From NCBI RefSeq assembly GCF_900018785.1, contig NZ_FCOY01000006.1:682001-746000 (forward strand): 64,000 bases of DNA, read 5' to 3'. Position 1 is the stretch's first letter; the number at the start of each line of letters is the position of its first letter. Below, one piece after another: positions 18,575 to 26,329 of this stretch. The stretch is from Xanthomonas massiliensis. GTDB lineage: Bacteria; Pseudomonadota; Gammaproteobacteria; Xanthomonadales; Xanthomonadaceae. The notes beneath the pieces were generated by a model. That model had not been told where the DNA came from and did no database searches. It was given only the letters and a program-made list of their open reading frames with translations. Both the position numbers and the translations under genes were made by a program.

Positions 18575-19258
18575 TCAGGCCGGCGTCTTGTCCGGATACC
18601 GGCACAGGTCGCGGATCACGCAGCGCGGGCAATCCGGCTTGCGCGCCTTGCACACGTAGCGGCCATGCAGGATCAGCCAGTGGTGGGCGTCCTGGCGGAA
18701 TTCCTCCGGCACCACCTTCATCAGCTTGTCCTCGACCGTGCGCACGTCCTTGCCCGGGGCCAGGCCGGTGCGGTTGGCGACGCGGAAGATGTGCGTGTCC
18801 ACCGCGATGGTGGGTTCGCCGAAGGCGGTGTTGAGCACCACGTTGGCGGTCTTGCGGCCGACGCCAGGCAAGGCCTCCAGCGCGGCGCGATCGCGCGGCA
18901 CCTCGCCGTGGTACTTCTCCAGCAGGATGCGGCAGGTGGCGATGACGTTCCTGGCCTTGGCGTTGTACAGGCCGATGGTGGCGATGTAGCGCTTCAGCCC
19001 GTCCTCGCCCAGCGCCAGGATCGCGGCCGGCGTGCTGGCCACCGGGTAGAGCTTGCGCGTGGCCTTGTTGACGCCGACGTCGGTGGCCTGCGCGGACAGC
19101 ATCACCGCCACCAGCAGCTCGAAGGGGGTGCGGTATTCCAGCTCGGTGGTCGGGTGCGGGTTGAGCTCGCGCAGGCGGGCGAACAGTTCGTGGATCTGGT
19201 CGCGGGTGAGCAGGCTGTTGCGGCTGCGCGTGGCGGTACCGTTCCGGGACGGGCTCAT
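18575..19258 (-). CDS. nth: Endonuclease III
   Basis: The product (227 aa) is a bifunctional DNA glycosylase/AP lyase that removes oxidised pyrimidines in base excision repair. The helix-hairpin-helix LPGVGRKTANVVL supplies the catalytic lysine, and IAVDTHIFRV supplies the catalytic aspartate. The C-terminal iron-sulfur site has the canonical C-x6-C-x2-C-x5-C spacing (CKARKPDCPRCVIRDLC). The N-terminus is about 15 residues longer than in E. coli. The ATG overlaps the stop of a small upstream gene as ATGA, so it is the last gene of a crotonase-small protein-nth unit. Confidence 0.96.
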   Translation of the reverse strand: MSPSRNGTATRSRNSLLTRDQIHELFARLRELNPHPTTELEYRTPFELLVAVMLSAQATDVGVNKATRKLYPVASTPAAILALGEDGLKRYIATIGLYNAKARNVIATCRILLEKYHGEVPRDRAALEALPGVGRKTANVVLNTAFGEPTIAVDTHIFRVANRTGLAPGKDVRTVEDKLMKVVPEEFRQDAHHWLILHGRYVCKARKPDCPRCVIRDLCRYPDKTPA

Positions 19259-19629
19259 GGCTTGGCGATCCCGGCGCGGGCCTTGGCGCGTGCCAGCGCG
19301 GCGGCCACCGCCGGTGGCAAGGCGGCCGTGCCGGCCACGGCGGGCGGCGGTGCGGCGGCGCGGCGCCGGGCCTCGCGCTCGGCGGCACGGCGTGCCTGGC
19401 GCAGCTGGTGCTGGCGGTAGCGGTCCCGGGCCGCCCAGGCCTGGCGCAGGCGTTGCTGTGCCGCGGCCAGCGCCGCGGGCAGGCGTGGATCGAGCGCGGC
19501 GTCGCCGGCCTGCGGGCGGTAGTCCATCAGCCCGGCGGCCAGGGCGGCATCGACGTCGTCCTGCTCCAGCAGGGCGAGCAGGCGCACGGCCAGGGCGGCA
19601 CGATCATGGTCGGGGGGCATCGGTGCCAT
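19255..19629 (-). CDS. Small conserved hypothetical protein
   Basis: The product (124 aa) is not a family I recognise. Residues 10-60 look like compact helices with a repeated ALAAGLxDY/DP pattern, and residues 60-105 form a strongly basic, Arg/Ala/Gln-rich helix that could bind nucleic acid or coil. There is no signal peptide or membrane segment. It starts 4 bp after the crotonase stop and overlaps nth by ATGA, so the coupling favours a real gene. A second ATG at 19620 is possible. A link to nth is only positional. Confidence 0.65.
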   Translation of the reverse strand: MAPMPPDHDRAALAVRLLALLEQDDVDAALAAGLMDYRPQAGDAALDPRLPAALAAAQQRLRQAWAARDRYRQHQLRQARRAAEREARRRAAAPPPAVAGTAALPPAVAAALARAKARAGIAKP

Positions 19630-19633
19630 CGGC

Positions 19634-20416
19634 TCAGCGGTTGCGGAACTGCGGCTTGCGCCGTTCCAGGAAGGCGGCAGTGCCTTCGCGGCTGTCCTCG
19701 CTGGCAAAGAGCAGGCCGAAGCGGGCCCGTTCCAGCGCCAGTCCTTGCTCCAGCGGGCCCTCGCCGCCGGCGAGCACCGTGTCCAGGATGCCGCGCAGGG
19801 CCAGCGGCGCCGAGGCGGCCAGCTGCGCGGCGATGTCGAAAGTCGCCTGGTGCAGCGCCTCGTCGGCCACCACCCGGTTGACCAGGCCGAGCTGGTAGGC
19901 GCGCTGGGCATCGACGGCCGTGCCGAGCAGGCACAGCTCGAGGGTGGCGCCGCGGCCGACCAGGCGCAGCAGGCGCTGGCTGCCGCCGAAGCCGGGGATC
20001 AGGCCGAGGTTGATTTCCGCCTGGCCGAGCCTGGCCGAGGCCGCCGCCACGCGCAGGTGGCAGGCCAGGGCGAGTTCCAGGCCGCCGCCCAGTGCGTATC
20101 CGTTCATCATCGCGATGACCGGCTTGGGCATGTGCTCGATGCGGTCCATCACCCGCTGGCCGAGGCTGGCGAAGGCATAGGCCTGGCCGGGATCCATGCC
20201 GTGCATGCCGGCGATGTCGGCCCCGGCGACGAAGGCCTTTGGCCCGGCGCCGGTCAGCACCACCACGCGCACGTCCTCGGCCGCGGCCGCATCGGCGAAG
20301 GCCGTTTCCAGCGCCAGCAGGGTGTCGCGGTCCAGGGCGTTGAGCTTGTCCGGACGGTCGACGGTGATCTGGCGCACCGGGCCGTGATCGTTGACGGTGA
20401 CTGGGCTTTCGGACAT
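19634..20416 (-). CDS. Enoyl-CoA hydratase/isomerase family protein
   Basis: The product (260 aa) is a crotonase-fold enzyme. The oxyanion hole is formed by AFVAGADIAGM and GYALGGGLELALAC. The two glutamates used by enoyl-CoA hydratases are both present, in GGGLELA and in GQAEINLGLIPGFGG. It therefore probably hydrates a trans-2-enoyl-CoA, as in beta-oxidation or amino-acid degradation; the exact acyl group is not readable. It is first in a tight three-gene unit ending with nth. Divergent FkpA-like gene upstream, with 172 bp between. Confidence 0.88.
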   Translation of the reverse strand: MSESPVTVNDHGPVRQITVDRPDKLNALDRDTLLALETAFADAAAAEDVRVVVLTGAGPKAFVAGADIAGMHGMDPGQAYAFASLGQRVMDRIEHMPKPVIAMMNGYALGGGLELALACHLRVAAASARLGQAEINLGLIPGFGGSQRLLRLVGRGATLELCLLGTAVDAQRAYQLGLVNRVVADEALHQATFDIAAQLAASAPLALRGILDTVLAGGEGPLEQGLALERARFGLLFASEDSREGTAAFLERRKPQFRNR

Positions 20417-20588
20417 GGTGGCGGCTCCCGTGGTGGCGAAAGTGAAGAACGTCGGCCCGGGAACTCCGGCCGCGCCGGCTTGTCACAAGCTGCACGTCAG
20501 TGGCGGGCTTCCCGTTGCGGCGGCTATCCTAACGCGTCATCTCAGGCGGCAGCCTCCGTCCTGTGCCACCACCCTGGAGAAGGAATCA

Positions 20589-21290
20589 ATGAAGTTGCGT
20601 TCTATCGCGGTCGCCGTCGCGGCCTTGGCCCTGACGGGCACTGCGTTCGCCCAGGACACCACGTCCGAGAAGGGCAAGCTGAGCTACTACTTCGGTTACG
20701 ACTACGGCAACAACCTGGCCGAACTGACCGCCCGCGGCGAGCAGCTGGACATCAATTCGGTCATCAAGGGCCTGCAGGATGCCTACGCCAAGAAGCAGCC
20801 GGCGATCACCGCCGACCAGCTCAAGCCGGCGGTGGAGGCCTTCCAGAAGCGCGAGCAGACCCGTGCCCAGCAGGCCAAGGCCGAATACGACAAGGCCGCC
20901 GCCGACAACAAGACCAAGAGCGACCAGTTCGTCGCGCAGTACAAGACCCAGGCCGGCGTGAAGACCCTGCCCAACGGCGTGGCCTACAAGGTGCTGGAGA
21001 ACGGCACCGGTGCCAAGCCGACCCAGGCCAGCACCCTGGCGCTGGAAGTGGCCGGTCCGTTCCCGTACGGCCAGCGTCCGGAGCAGGCCCGCCCGGCCCA
21101 GCAGATCCCCTCGATCAAGCTCAGCGAGATCGAGATGCCGGCCATGCGCGAGGCGTTGCTGCAGATGCCGGCCGGTTCCAAGTGGGAAGTGACCCTGCCG
21201 CCGGACAAGGCCTACGGCGCCGATCCGCGCACGCCGTTCCCGCCGAACGTGGCGGTGCAGTTCGAGATCAAGGTGGTCAGCGTCAAGTAA
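20589..21290 (+). CDS. FkpA/Mip-like periplasmic protein with degenerate FKBP domain
   Basis: The product (233 aa) has a signal peptide ending FAQD, then an FKBP-N type helical dimerisation region (about 24-115) with LSYYFGYDYGNNL and a long charged helix. A C-terminal FKBP-like domain begins LPNGVAYKVLENGTG. In active FKBPs this is followed by a VHYTG strand and a VFDSS loop forming the prolyl-isomerase pocket. Here those are replaced by LALEVAGPFPYGQRPEQARP, while the later KWEVTLPPDKAYG and PNVAVQFEIKVVSV strands are kept. Chaperone function may persist with weak or no isomerase activity. AGGAATCA lies just before the ATG. A terminator-like hairpin follows. Confidence 0.85.
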   Translation: MKLRSIAVAVAALALTGTAFAQDTTSEKGKLSYYFGYDYGNNLAELTARGEQLDINSVIKGLQDAYAKKQPAITADQLKPAVEAFQKREQTRAQQAKAEYDKAAADNKTKSDQFVAQYKTQAGVKTLPNGVAYKVLENGTGAKPTQASTLALEVAGPFPYGQRPEQARPAQQIPSIKLSEIEMPAMREALLQMPAGSKWEVTLPPDKAYGADPRTPFPPNVAVQFEIKVVSVK

Positions 21291-21312
21291 GCCGGACGCC
21301 AGCGACATGCCG

Positions 21313-21347
21313 ACGCCGGCCTCCTTCGGGGGGCCGGCGTTCTCGTT
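21313..21347 (+). terminator. Terminator-like hairpin after the FKBP-like gene
   Basis: A 9-bp stem (ACGCCGGCC at 21313-21321 with its complement at 21332-21340) is followed by TCTCGTTT. The T-run is short and interrupted, but position directly after the gene favours a terminator. Confidence 0.6.
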
Positions 21348-21426
21348 TCAGGGGGAGACACGAGGTCGCAGCGGCGTTCCGCCGGCCCTTTCCCCGGCGT
21401 GGCGCGCTAGGCTACGGCCACGGATC

Positions 21427-22209
21427 ATGGAGACCTGCCTTGTTGCTCCCCTCACGCCTTGCATCGGTGTCTGTCGCCTGGACGGGGCGGGACTGTGTGC
21501 CGGCTGTCGGCGCAGCGCGGCCGAGATCGCGGAGTGGCCGGCGATGAGCCAGGCCGAGCGCCGCCGGGTCATGGAGGTATTGCCGCAGCGCGACGGGCTC
21601 TGGCTGCCGGAAGGGGAGCGCCTGCGCCGCGCCCTGCACCCGCTGGACACGCCACCGGCCGGCCCGGGCTGGAACCACGAGGAACTGGTCGATCTGGCCG
21701 CCGTCGCGCCGCCGGCCGAGGCCGCGGTACTGGCCGCGCTGGTGCCGCGGCCGCAGGGGACGCAGGTGGTGCTGACCCGGCGCAACGCGGCGCTGCGCCA
21801 CCATGGCGGCCAGGTCAGCTTCCCCGGCGGGCGGCGCGATGTGGGCGATGCCGATGCCGTGGCCACCGCGCTGCGCGAGAGCCGCGAGGAGATCGCGCTG
21901 CCGGCCGAGCAGGTCGCGCCGCTGGGGTACCTGGACCCGCTGATGACCGTCAGCGGCTTCCGCGTGGTGCCGGTGGTCGGGGTGATCGACCCGCGGTTCG
22001 TCGCCCGTCCTTCGCCCTCGGAGGTGGCCGAGGTGTTCGAGGTGCCGCTGGCCTACCTGATGGACCCGGGCAACCTGCGCAGCGTGGACGTGGAGTTCCG
22101 CGGCCGCCCGCGGCGCGTGCTGGAGTACGCCTGGCCCGGGGCGCGCATCTGGGGGGCGACCGCGGCGATCCTGCTCAACCTGCGCCGGCGCCTGGAGCAG
22201 GGCGGCTGA
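21427..22209 (+). CDS. DUF1289-NUDIX fusion, probable CoA pyrophosphatase
   Basis: The product (260 aa) joins two modules. Residues about 8-58 form a DUF1289 domain with the Cys pattern TPCIGVCRLDGAGLCAGCRR and the AEIAEWPAMSQAERRRVM helix. Residues about 90-250 form a NUDIX hydrolase of the NudL/CoA-diphosphatase group, recognised by LTRRNAALRHHGGQVSFPGG and ALRESREEIALP. NudL enzymes split coenzyme A to 4'-phosphopantetheine and 3',5'-ADP. The ATG at 21427 is the natural start of the DUF1289 part. DUF1289 is usually a separate small protein of unknown, possibly metal-binding, function. Confidence 0.85.
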   Translation: METCLVAPLTPCIGVCRLDGAGLCAGCRRSAAEIAEWPAMSQAERRRVMEVLPQRDGLWLPEGERLRRALHPLDTPPAGPGWNHEELVDLAAVAPPAEAAVLAALVPRPQGTQVVLTRRNAALRHHGGQVSFPGGRRDVGDADAVATALRESREEIALPAEQVAPLGYLDPLMTVSGFRVVPVVGVIDPRFVARPSPSEVAEVFEVPLAYLMDPGNLRSVDVEFRGRPRRVLEYAWPGARIWGATAAILLNLRRRLEQGG

Positions 22210-22358
22210 GCCGGTCGGGATCGAATCCTGCGCTGGGTCACGGAAGCATGCCTTCCTTCACCCGTGGCATGCGCGGCGCCCGGATAATGCCCGCCTCGGC
22301 CATGGGAGAGGACCGAATCGCCTGCAGGGATCGCATGTGCGTAGGGCAAGAGGTGTGC

Positions 22359-23288
22359 ATGCGGAATTTCTGGCTGTGCCTGTGCGCGCTGGGGCTGGCC
22401 TCGGGGCTGGCCGCGTGTTCGGGGGCTTCGTTGAGCGAGGACGGCAGCGGCGACCGCGACGGGCGCCTGGCCTATGCCCGCGAGATCGCGCAGTGGCGCC
22501 GGGCGCGGATGGAGCGCCTGCGCGCGCCCGAAGGCTGGCTGAGCTACGTCGGTGCCGGCCGGTTGCGCCCGGGCCGCTACCGCATCGGCCGCGATCCTGA
22601 CAACGACGTGGTGCTGCCCGCCGGTCCCGATCACCTGGGCGTGCTCACCCTGCAGGCCGACGGCCGGCTGGGGCTGGTGGCGCAGGCCCCGGTGAAGGTG
22701 GACGGGACCGCATTCGAGCGGGGCGAACTGGAATGGCAACCCGACCACCTGCGCAGCCATGGGGTGGAGTGGGGGCAGGTGCAGTTCTACGTGGTGCGGC
22801 TCGGTCCCAGCAGCTTCGGCTGGCGCGTGCGCGATCCGGATTCGCCGGCGCGCCGCGGGTTCAAGGGCATCGCCCATTTCGAGGTGGATCCGGACTGGCG
22901 CATCGAGGCCGACTGGCATCCCTTCACCCCGGCGCGCCCGCTGACGCTGCTGACCTCGGTGGCCACGCCGCAGGCCGTGGAAGTGCCCGGCGAAGCCGTA
23001 TTCGTGCGCGAGGGCCAGACCTTCCGCCTGCAGCCCGTGCTCGACGAGGACGGGCATCACCTGTTCTTCCTGTTCACCGACCGCACCAGCGGCACGGAGA
23101 CCTTCGGCGGTGCGCGCTACCTGCGCAGCGAGCTGCCGCGCGGGGGCAAGGTGGTGCTGGACTTCAACCGCACCGTCAACCCGCCCTGCGCGATCAGTCC
23201 CTACGTGGTCTGCCCGCTGGCGCCGCCGGGGAACCGGCTGGACCTGGCAGTGACGGCCGGCGAGAAGAACTACCTGCCGTCGCACTGA
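22359..23288 (+). CDS. DUF1684 family lipoprotein
   Basis: The product (309 aa) has a signal peptide and lipobox (GLAACS), so it is a predicted lipoprotein. The body matches DUF1684: an N-terminal helix (REIAQWRRARMERLRAPEGWL), a beta-rich middle with FHA-like RYRIGRDPDNDVVLP, and the conserved end VVLDFNRTVNPPCAISPYVVCPLAPPGN with a PPCA/C motif. The family function is unknown. An in-frame ATG eight codons upstream is a possible alternative start. The 3' end overlaps the convergent AmpD-like gene by 19 bp. Confidence 0.85.
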   Translation: MRNFWLCLCALGLASGLAACSGASLSEDGSGDRDGRLAYAREIAQWRRARMERLRAPEGWLSYVGAGRLRPGRYRIGRDPDNDVVLPAGPDHLGVLTLQADGRLGLVAQAPVKVDGTAFERGELEWQPDHLRSHGVEWGQVQFYVVRLGPSSFGWRVRDPDSPARRGFKGIAHFEVDPDWRIEADWHPFTPARPLTLLTSVATPQAVEVPGEAVFVREGQTFRLQPVLDEDGHHLFFLFTDRTSGTETFGGARYLRSELPRGGKVVLDFNRTVNPPCAISPYVVCPLAPPGNRLDLAVTAGEKNYLPSH

Positions 23289-23848
23289 GCCGGCAGCGGG
23301 CGCAGCGGCGCCCCGGCCAGCACGCGCGGCCAGGGGAACAGCGGGCCGGGATCGCGCTTGCGCGCCACTTCGCGCGCGGGATCGTCGCTGGCCGCCACCC
23401 GCGCGGTGTCCAGGGCCTCGTGCCCGGCGATGTGGCGCAGGTTGGGCAGGCGCGCCGGCAGCCAGCACAGCAAGGCCAGCAGGGCATCGATCTGGGCCTG
23501 GGCGTAGGGCTCTTCCATTGCCTGGTGGCGCGAATCGAACCAGTCCGGGAAGCGCCCGCGGTTGACCAGTTCGATGCCCACCGACCGCGGGTTGTAGCCG
23601 CGCACGTGGTGGGCGATGTGCTCGGGCGCAACGTACTGGTGGATGCTGCCGTCGCGGTCGATGTACCAGTGGCCGCTGTTGCCGGTCCCGTCGCCGTAGA
23701 GCACGCGCTCGCCGTACTCGCGCGCGGTGGCCAGGTCGGGCAGCTCGGTGCAGTGGATCACCACCAGGTCGACCAGCGCCGGGTCGCGCCGGGCCAGGTG
23801 CGGTTCGTAGGGCAGGGGTTCCAGGCGGATCGGTGGCGCGGCGGGCAT
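23270..23848 (-). CDS. N-acetylmuramoyl-L-alanine amidase, AmpD-like
   Basis: The product (192 aa) is a zinc amidase of the Amidase_2 family. Predicted zinc ligands are His 32 (VVIHCTE), His 143 (AGHEALDTAR) and Asp near 166 (KRDPGPLFPW). The conserved GHWYIDRDGSIHQY and SVGIELVNRGRFPDWF segments are present. No signal peptide is visible, which fits a cytoplasmic AmpD role in recycling anhydro-muropeptides; such activity controls AmpC induction where AmpR exists. The fold is also found in peptidoglycan-recognition proteins, so AmpD is favoured but not proven. Its 3' end overlaps the DUF1684 gene by 19 bp. Confidence 0.87.
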   Translation of the reverse strand: MPAAPPIRLEPLPYEPHLARRDPALVDLVVIHCTELPDLATAREYGERVLYGDGTGNSGHWYIDRDGSIHQYVAPEHIAHHVRGYNPRSVGIELVNRGRFPDWFDSRHQAMEEPYAQAQIDALLALLCWLPARLPNLRHIAGHEALDTARVAASDDPAREVARKRDPGPLFPWPRVLAGAPLRPLPAQCDGR

Positions 23849-23910
23849 GCGCGGATGCTAGCATCTGCGCCCCCGCACGCGGCGCGTGCATCGCGTTCCG
23901 GAGATCCCCG

Positions 23911-24438
23911 ATGAGTCGCGGCCACTGCATCCTGTCCCACGGTTTCGAGAGCGGGCCGGAAGCGACCAAGGTGACCGCGCTGGCGACGGTGGCCGAGGCC
24001 CTCGGCTGGACCCAGGAGCGTCCCGACTACACCGACCTGGACGCGCGCGGCGAGGTCAGCGCGGTGGGCGACGTGCCGGCGCGGTTGCAGCGCCTGCTCG
24101 GCATCGCACGCGACGCCGCCGCGCGCGGGCCGGTGGTGCTGGCCGGTTCCAGCCTGGGGGCCTACATCTCCGCGCGGGTGTCGCTGGACGTGCCGGTGCG
24201 CGGCCTGTTCCTGATGGTGCCGCCGACCGCGATGGGGCCGATGCCGGCGCTGGACGCAGCGGCGGTCCCGACCTCGGTGGTGCACGCCTGGGACGACGAA
24301 CTGATCCCGGTGCAGGGCGTGATCGACTGGGCGCGCGCGCGCGGCGACCGCCTGCTGCTGCTCAAGGACACGCACCGGCTCGCCGATCATGTCGAGGCCT
24401 GTGCCCGCGCCTTCGGCGAACTGCTGGAATCGCTGTAG
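23911..24438 (+). CDS. YqiA/YcfP-like alpha/beta hydrolase
   Basis: The product (175 aa) is a small alpha/beta hydrolase. It begins with ILSHGFESGPEATKV (oxyanion-loop region), has the nucleophile elbow LAGSSLGAYIS with Ser near residue 81, an acid in HAWDDELIP and a histidine in KDTHRLADH. The short length and lack of a lid match YqiA/YcfP esterases. Natural substrate is unknown. It is divergent from the AmpD-like gene, with 62 bp between the two starts. Confidence 0.82.
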   Translation: MSRGHCILSHGFESGPEATKVTALATVAEALGWTQERPDYTDLDARGEVSAVGDVPARLQRLLGIARDAAARGPVVLAGSSLGAYISARVSLDVPVRGLFLMVPPTAMGPMPALDAAAVPTSVVHAWDDELIPVQGVIDWARARGDRLLLLKDTHRLADHVEACARAFGELLESL

Positions 24439-24495
24439 ATCGCGCGCCGTCAAGCGCAGGTTGCCGATCGCCGCGGTAGACTGTTCGCCACTTTC

Positions 24496-24572
24496 AGGAG
24501 TGTCCACGCCGATGCGCCACTGATGCCCGCCGTCGCTCGACGGCCTGTCGAACCGATCCGCCCGCCGGATCG
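24496..24572 (+). promoter_or_regulatory. Possible leader peptide and hairpins before an ABC-F gene
   Basis: AGGAG at 24496-24500 precedes a three-codon open frame (Met-Arg-His-stop, 24512-24523). Two hairpins follow: CCGTCG/CGACGG (24530-24543) and CGATCCG/CGGATCG (24554-24572). The ABC-F start lies 28 bp after the second, with its own AGGAGG. Translated short leaders with hairpins control several antibiotic-resistance ABC-F genes by ribosome-stalling attenuation. Whether this leader is used is not known; the elements are short enough to arise by chance. Confidence 0.35.
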
Positions 24573-24600
24573 CGTCCCGTCATGGCATCAGGAGGCCCGC

Positions 24601-26208
24601 ATGCACGCTCCGTCGCTGACGCTCGAACGCGTCGCCCATCGCCTGCCCGAGGGCAGGTGGCTGTTCCCCGAGATCGATCTCCACCTCGACGCGCAGCCGA
24701 CCGGCCTGGTCGGCCGCAGCGGCGTCGGCAAGAGCGTGCTGGCGCGCATCCTCGCCGGCGAACTGGCGCCCACGCGCGGCAGTTGCCGGCGCCGTGGCCG
24801 CGTGCACTACCTGTCGCAGCAGGTCGCGGTGGCGGCCGGCAGCACCCTGGCCGACCTGGCCGACATCGGCACCACGCTCGCGGCGCTGGCGCGGATCGAG
24901 GCCGGTGGCTGCGAGCCGGACGATTTCGCCCGCGTCGGCGAGCGCTGGGACCTGCGCGGCGAGTTCGCACGCACCTTGCGCGAACACGGATTGCCGGCGT
25001 GGCCGCCGGAGCATCCGGTCGCCGCCCTGAGCGGCGGCGAGGCGATGCGGGTGGCGCTGGCCGGCGCCTGGCTGGCCGAGGCCGATTTCCTGATCCTCGA
25101 CGAGCCCAGCAACCACCTCGACCGCGCCGGCCGCGACGCCCTGCGCGAGCGCCTGTCGCAGTGGCGCGGCGGCCTGCTGCTGGTCAGCCACGACCGCGCG
25201 CTGCTCGAGGACATGGCACGCATCGTCGAGCTCACCCCGCGCGGCATCCGCATCACCGGCGGCGGCCATGCCGCGCACGCCGAAGCCGCCGCGCAGGCCG
25301 ATGCCCTCGCGCGCGAAGCCCTGGCACGACGCAGGCACGAAGCGCGGCAGGGCGAGCGCGAGCGACGGCAGGCGCTGGAACGGGCGCAGCAGCGCCAGGC
25401 CGGTGCGCGCCGCGATGCCCGGCATGCCAACCAGGCGCCGATCCTGCTCGGGCTGGCGAAGGCGCGCAGCGAGGTGTCGGCCGGCGCCCGCCAGCGCCGG
25501 CTGGACGCCGCCGTGGAGGTGCAGCGCGCCGCAGTGCGCGAGGCGGCCGCGCAGGTGCTGCCCGAGATCCCGGTGGTGCTGTGGCCGCCGCTGCCCGCGG
25601 CGCGGCGGCGGGTGGCCGTGCTCGAGGGCGTGCAGCTGCCGTTCGGCCCGCACGCCGGCCACGCCTTCGACCTGGTCGTCGCGCCGGGCCAGCGCATCGC
25701 CGTCACCGGCCGCAACGGCAGCGGCAAGTCCACCCTGCTCAAGGTGCTGGCCGGCCACCTGGCGCCGGTGGCCGGGACGTGCACCCGCATCGGCGCCCGC
25801 GCCTGGCTGGACCAGCGCCTCGCCGACCTCGACGGCGGCCGCACCGCGCTGGAGCTGCTTGCCGCCGCCCATCCCGGCCTGGCCGAGTCCGAGCGCCACC
25901 TGCGCCTGACCCAGCTCGGCCTGCCGCGCGAGGCGCTGCGGGTACCGGCGGCCGCGCTCAGCGGCGGCGAGCGGCTGAAGCTGGCGCTCGCCTGCGCGGT
26001 GCATGCGCGCGCGCCGGCGGAACTGCTGCTGCTCGACGAGCCGTTCAACCATCTCGACCTGCCGTCGCGGCAGGCGCTGGAAACGATGCTGGACGGCTAT
26101 CCGGGCGCGCTGGTGGTGGTCTGCCACGACGATATGCTGCTGCAGCGCCTGCATCCCACCCATCGGCTGGACCTGGACGCCGACGCGCCGCGGCTGGCGC
26201 CGTGGTGA
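24601..26208 (+). CDS. ABC-F family ATPase
   Basis: The product (535 aa) is a soluble protein with two ABC ATPase domains and no membrane segment. Domain 1 has Walker A GRSGVGKS (about 38-45), signature LSGGEAMR and Walker B FLILDEPSNHLD. Domain 2 has GRNGSGKST, LSGGERLK and LLLLDEPFNHLD. The NHLD ends of the Walker B motifs are the ABC-F hallmark. The linker (about 225-330) is very rich in Arg, Ala and Gln, as in the ribosome-contacting interdomain linker. AGGAGG 5 bp before the ATG at 24601 fixes the start. ABC-F proteins act on the ribosome in translation or antibiotic protection; which applies here is not readable. Confidence 0.88.
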   Translation: MHAPSLTLERVAHRLPEGRWLFPEIDLHLDAQPTGLVGRSGVGKSVLARILAGELAPTRGSCRRRGRVHYLSQQVAVAAGSTLADLADIGTTLAALARIEAGGCEPDDFARVGERWDLRGEFARTLREHGLPAWPPEHPVAALSGGEAMRVALAGAWLAEADFLILDEPSNHLDRAGRDALRERLSQWRGGLLLVSHDRALLEDMARIVELTPRGIRITGGGHAAHAEAAAQADALAREALARRRHEARQGERERRQALERAQQRQAGARRDARHANQAPILLGLAKARSEVSAGARQRRLDAAVEVQRAAVREAAAQVLPEIPVVLWPPLPAARRRVAVLEGVQLPFGPHAGHAFDLVVAPGQRIAVTGRNGSGKSTLLKVLAGHLAPVAGTCTRIGARAWLDQRLADLDGGRTALELLAAAHPGLAESERHLRLTQLGLPREALRVPAAALSGGERLKLALACAVHARAPAELLLLDEPFNHLDLPSRQALETMLDGYPGALVVVCHDDMLLQRLHPTHRLDLDADAPRLAPW

Positions 26209-26329
26209 GGCCCGTACTGGCAAAGCCCGGCGCGATGGCCGAACATGGCGCCCCCGCGCGGCGTCCCGTCCGCCGCACCGCCCTGATGCGCCCGCCGTTC
26301 CCCCCAGGCGGCGCCTGCCCGGATAGCCC

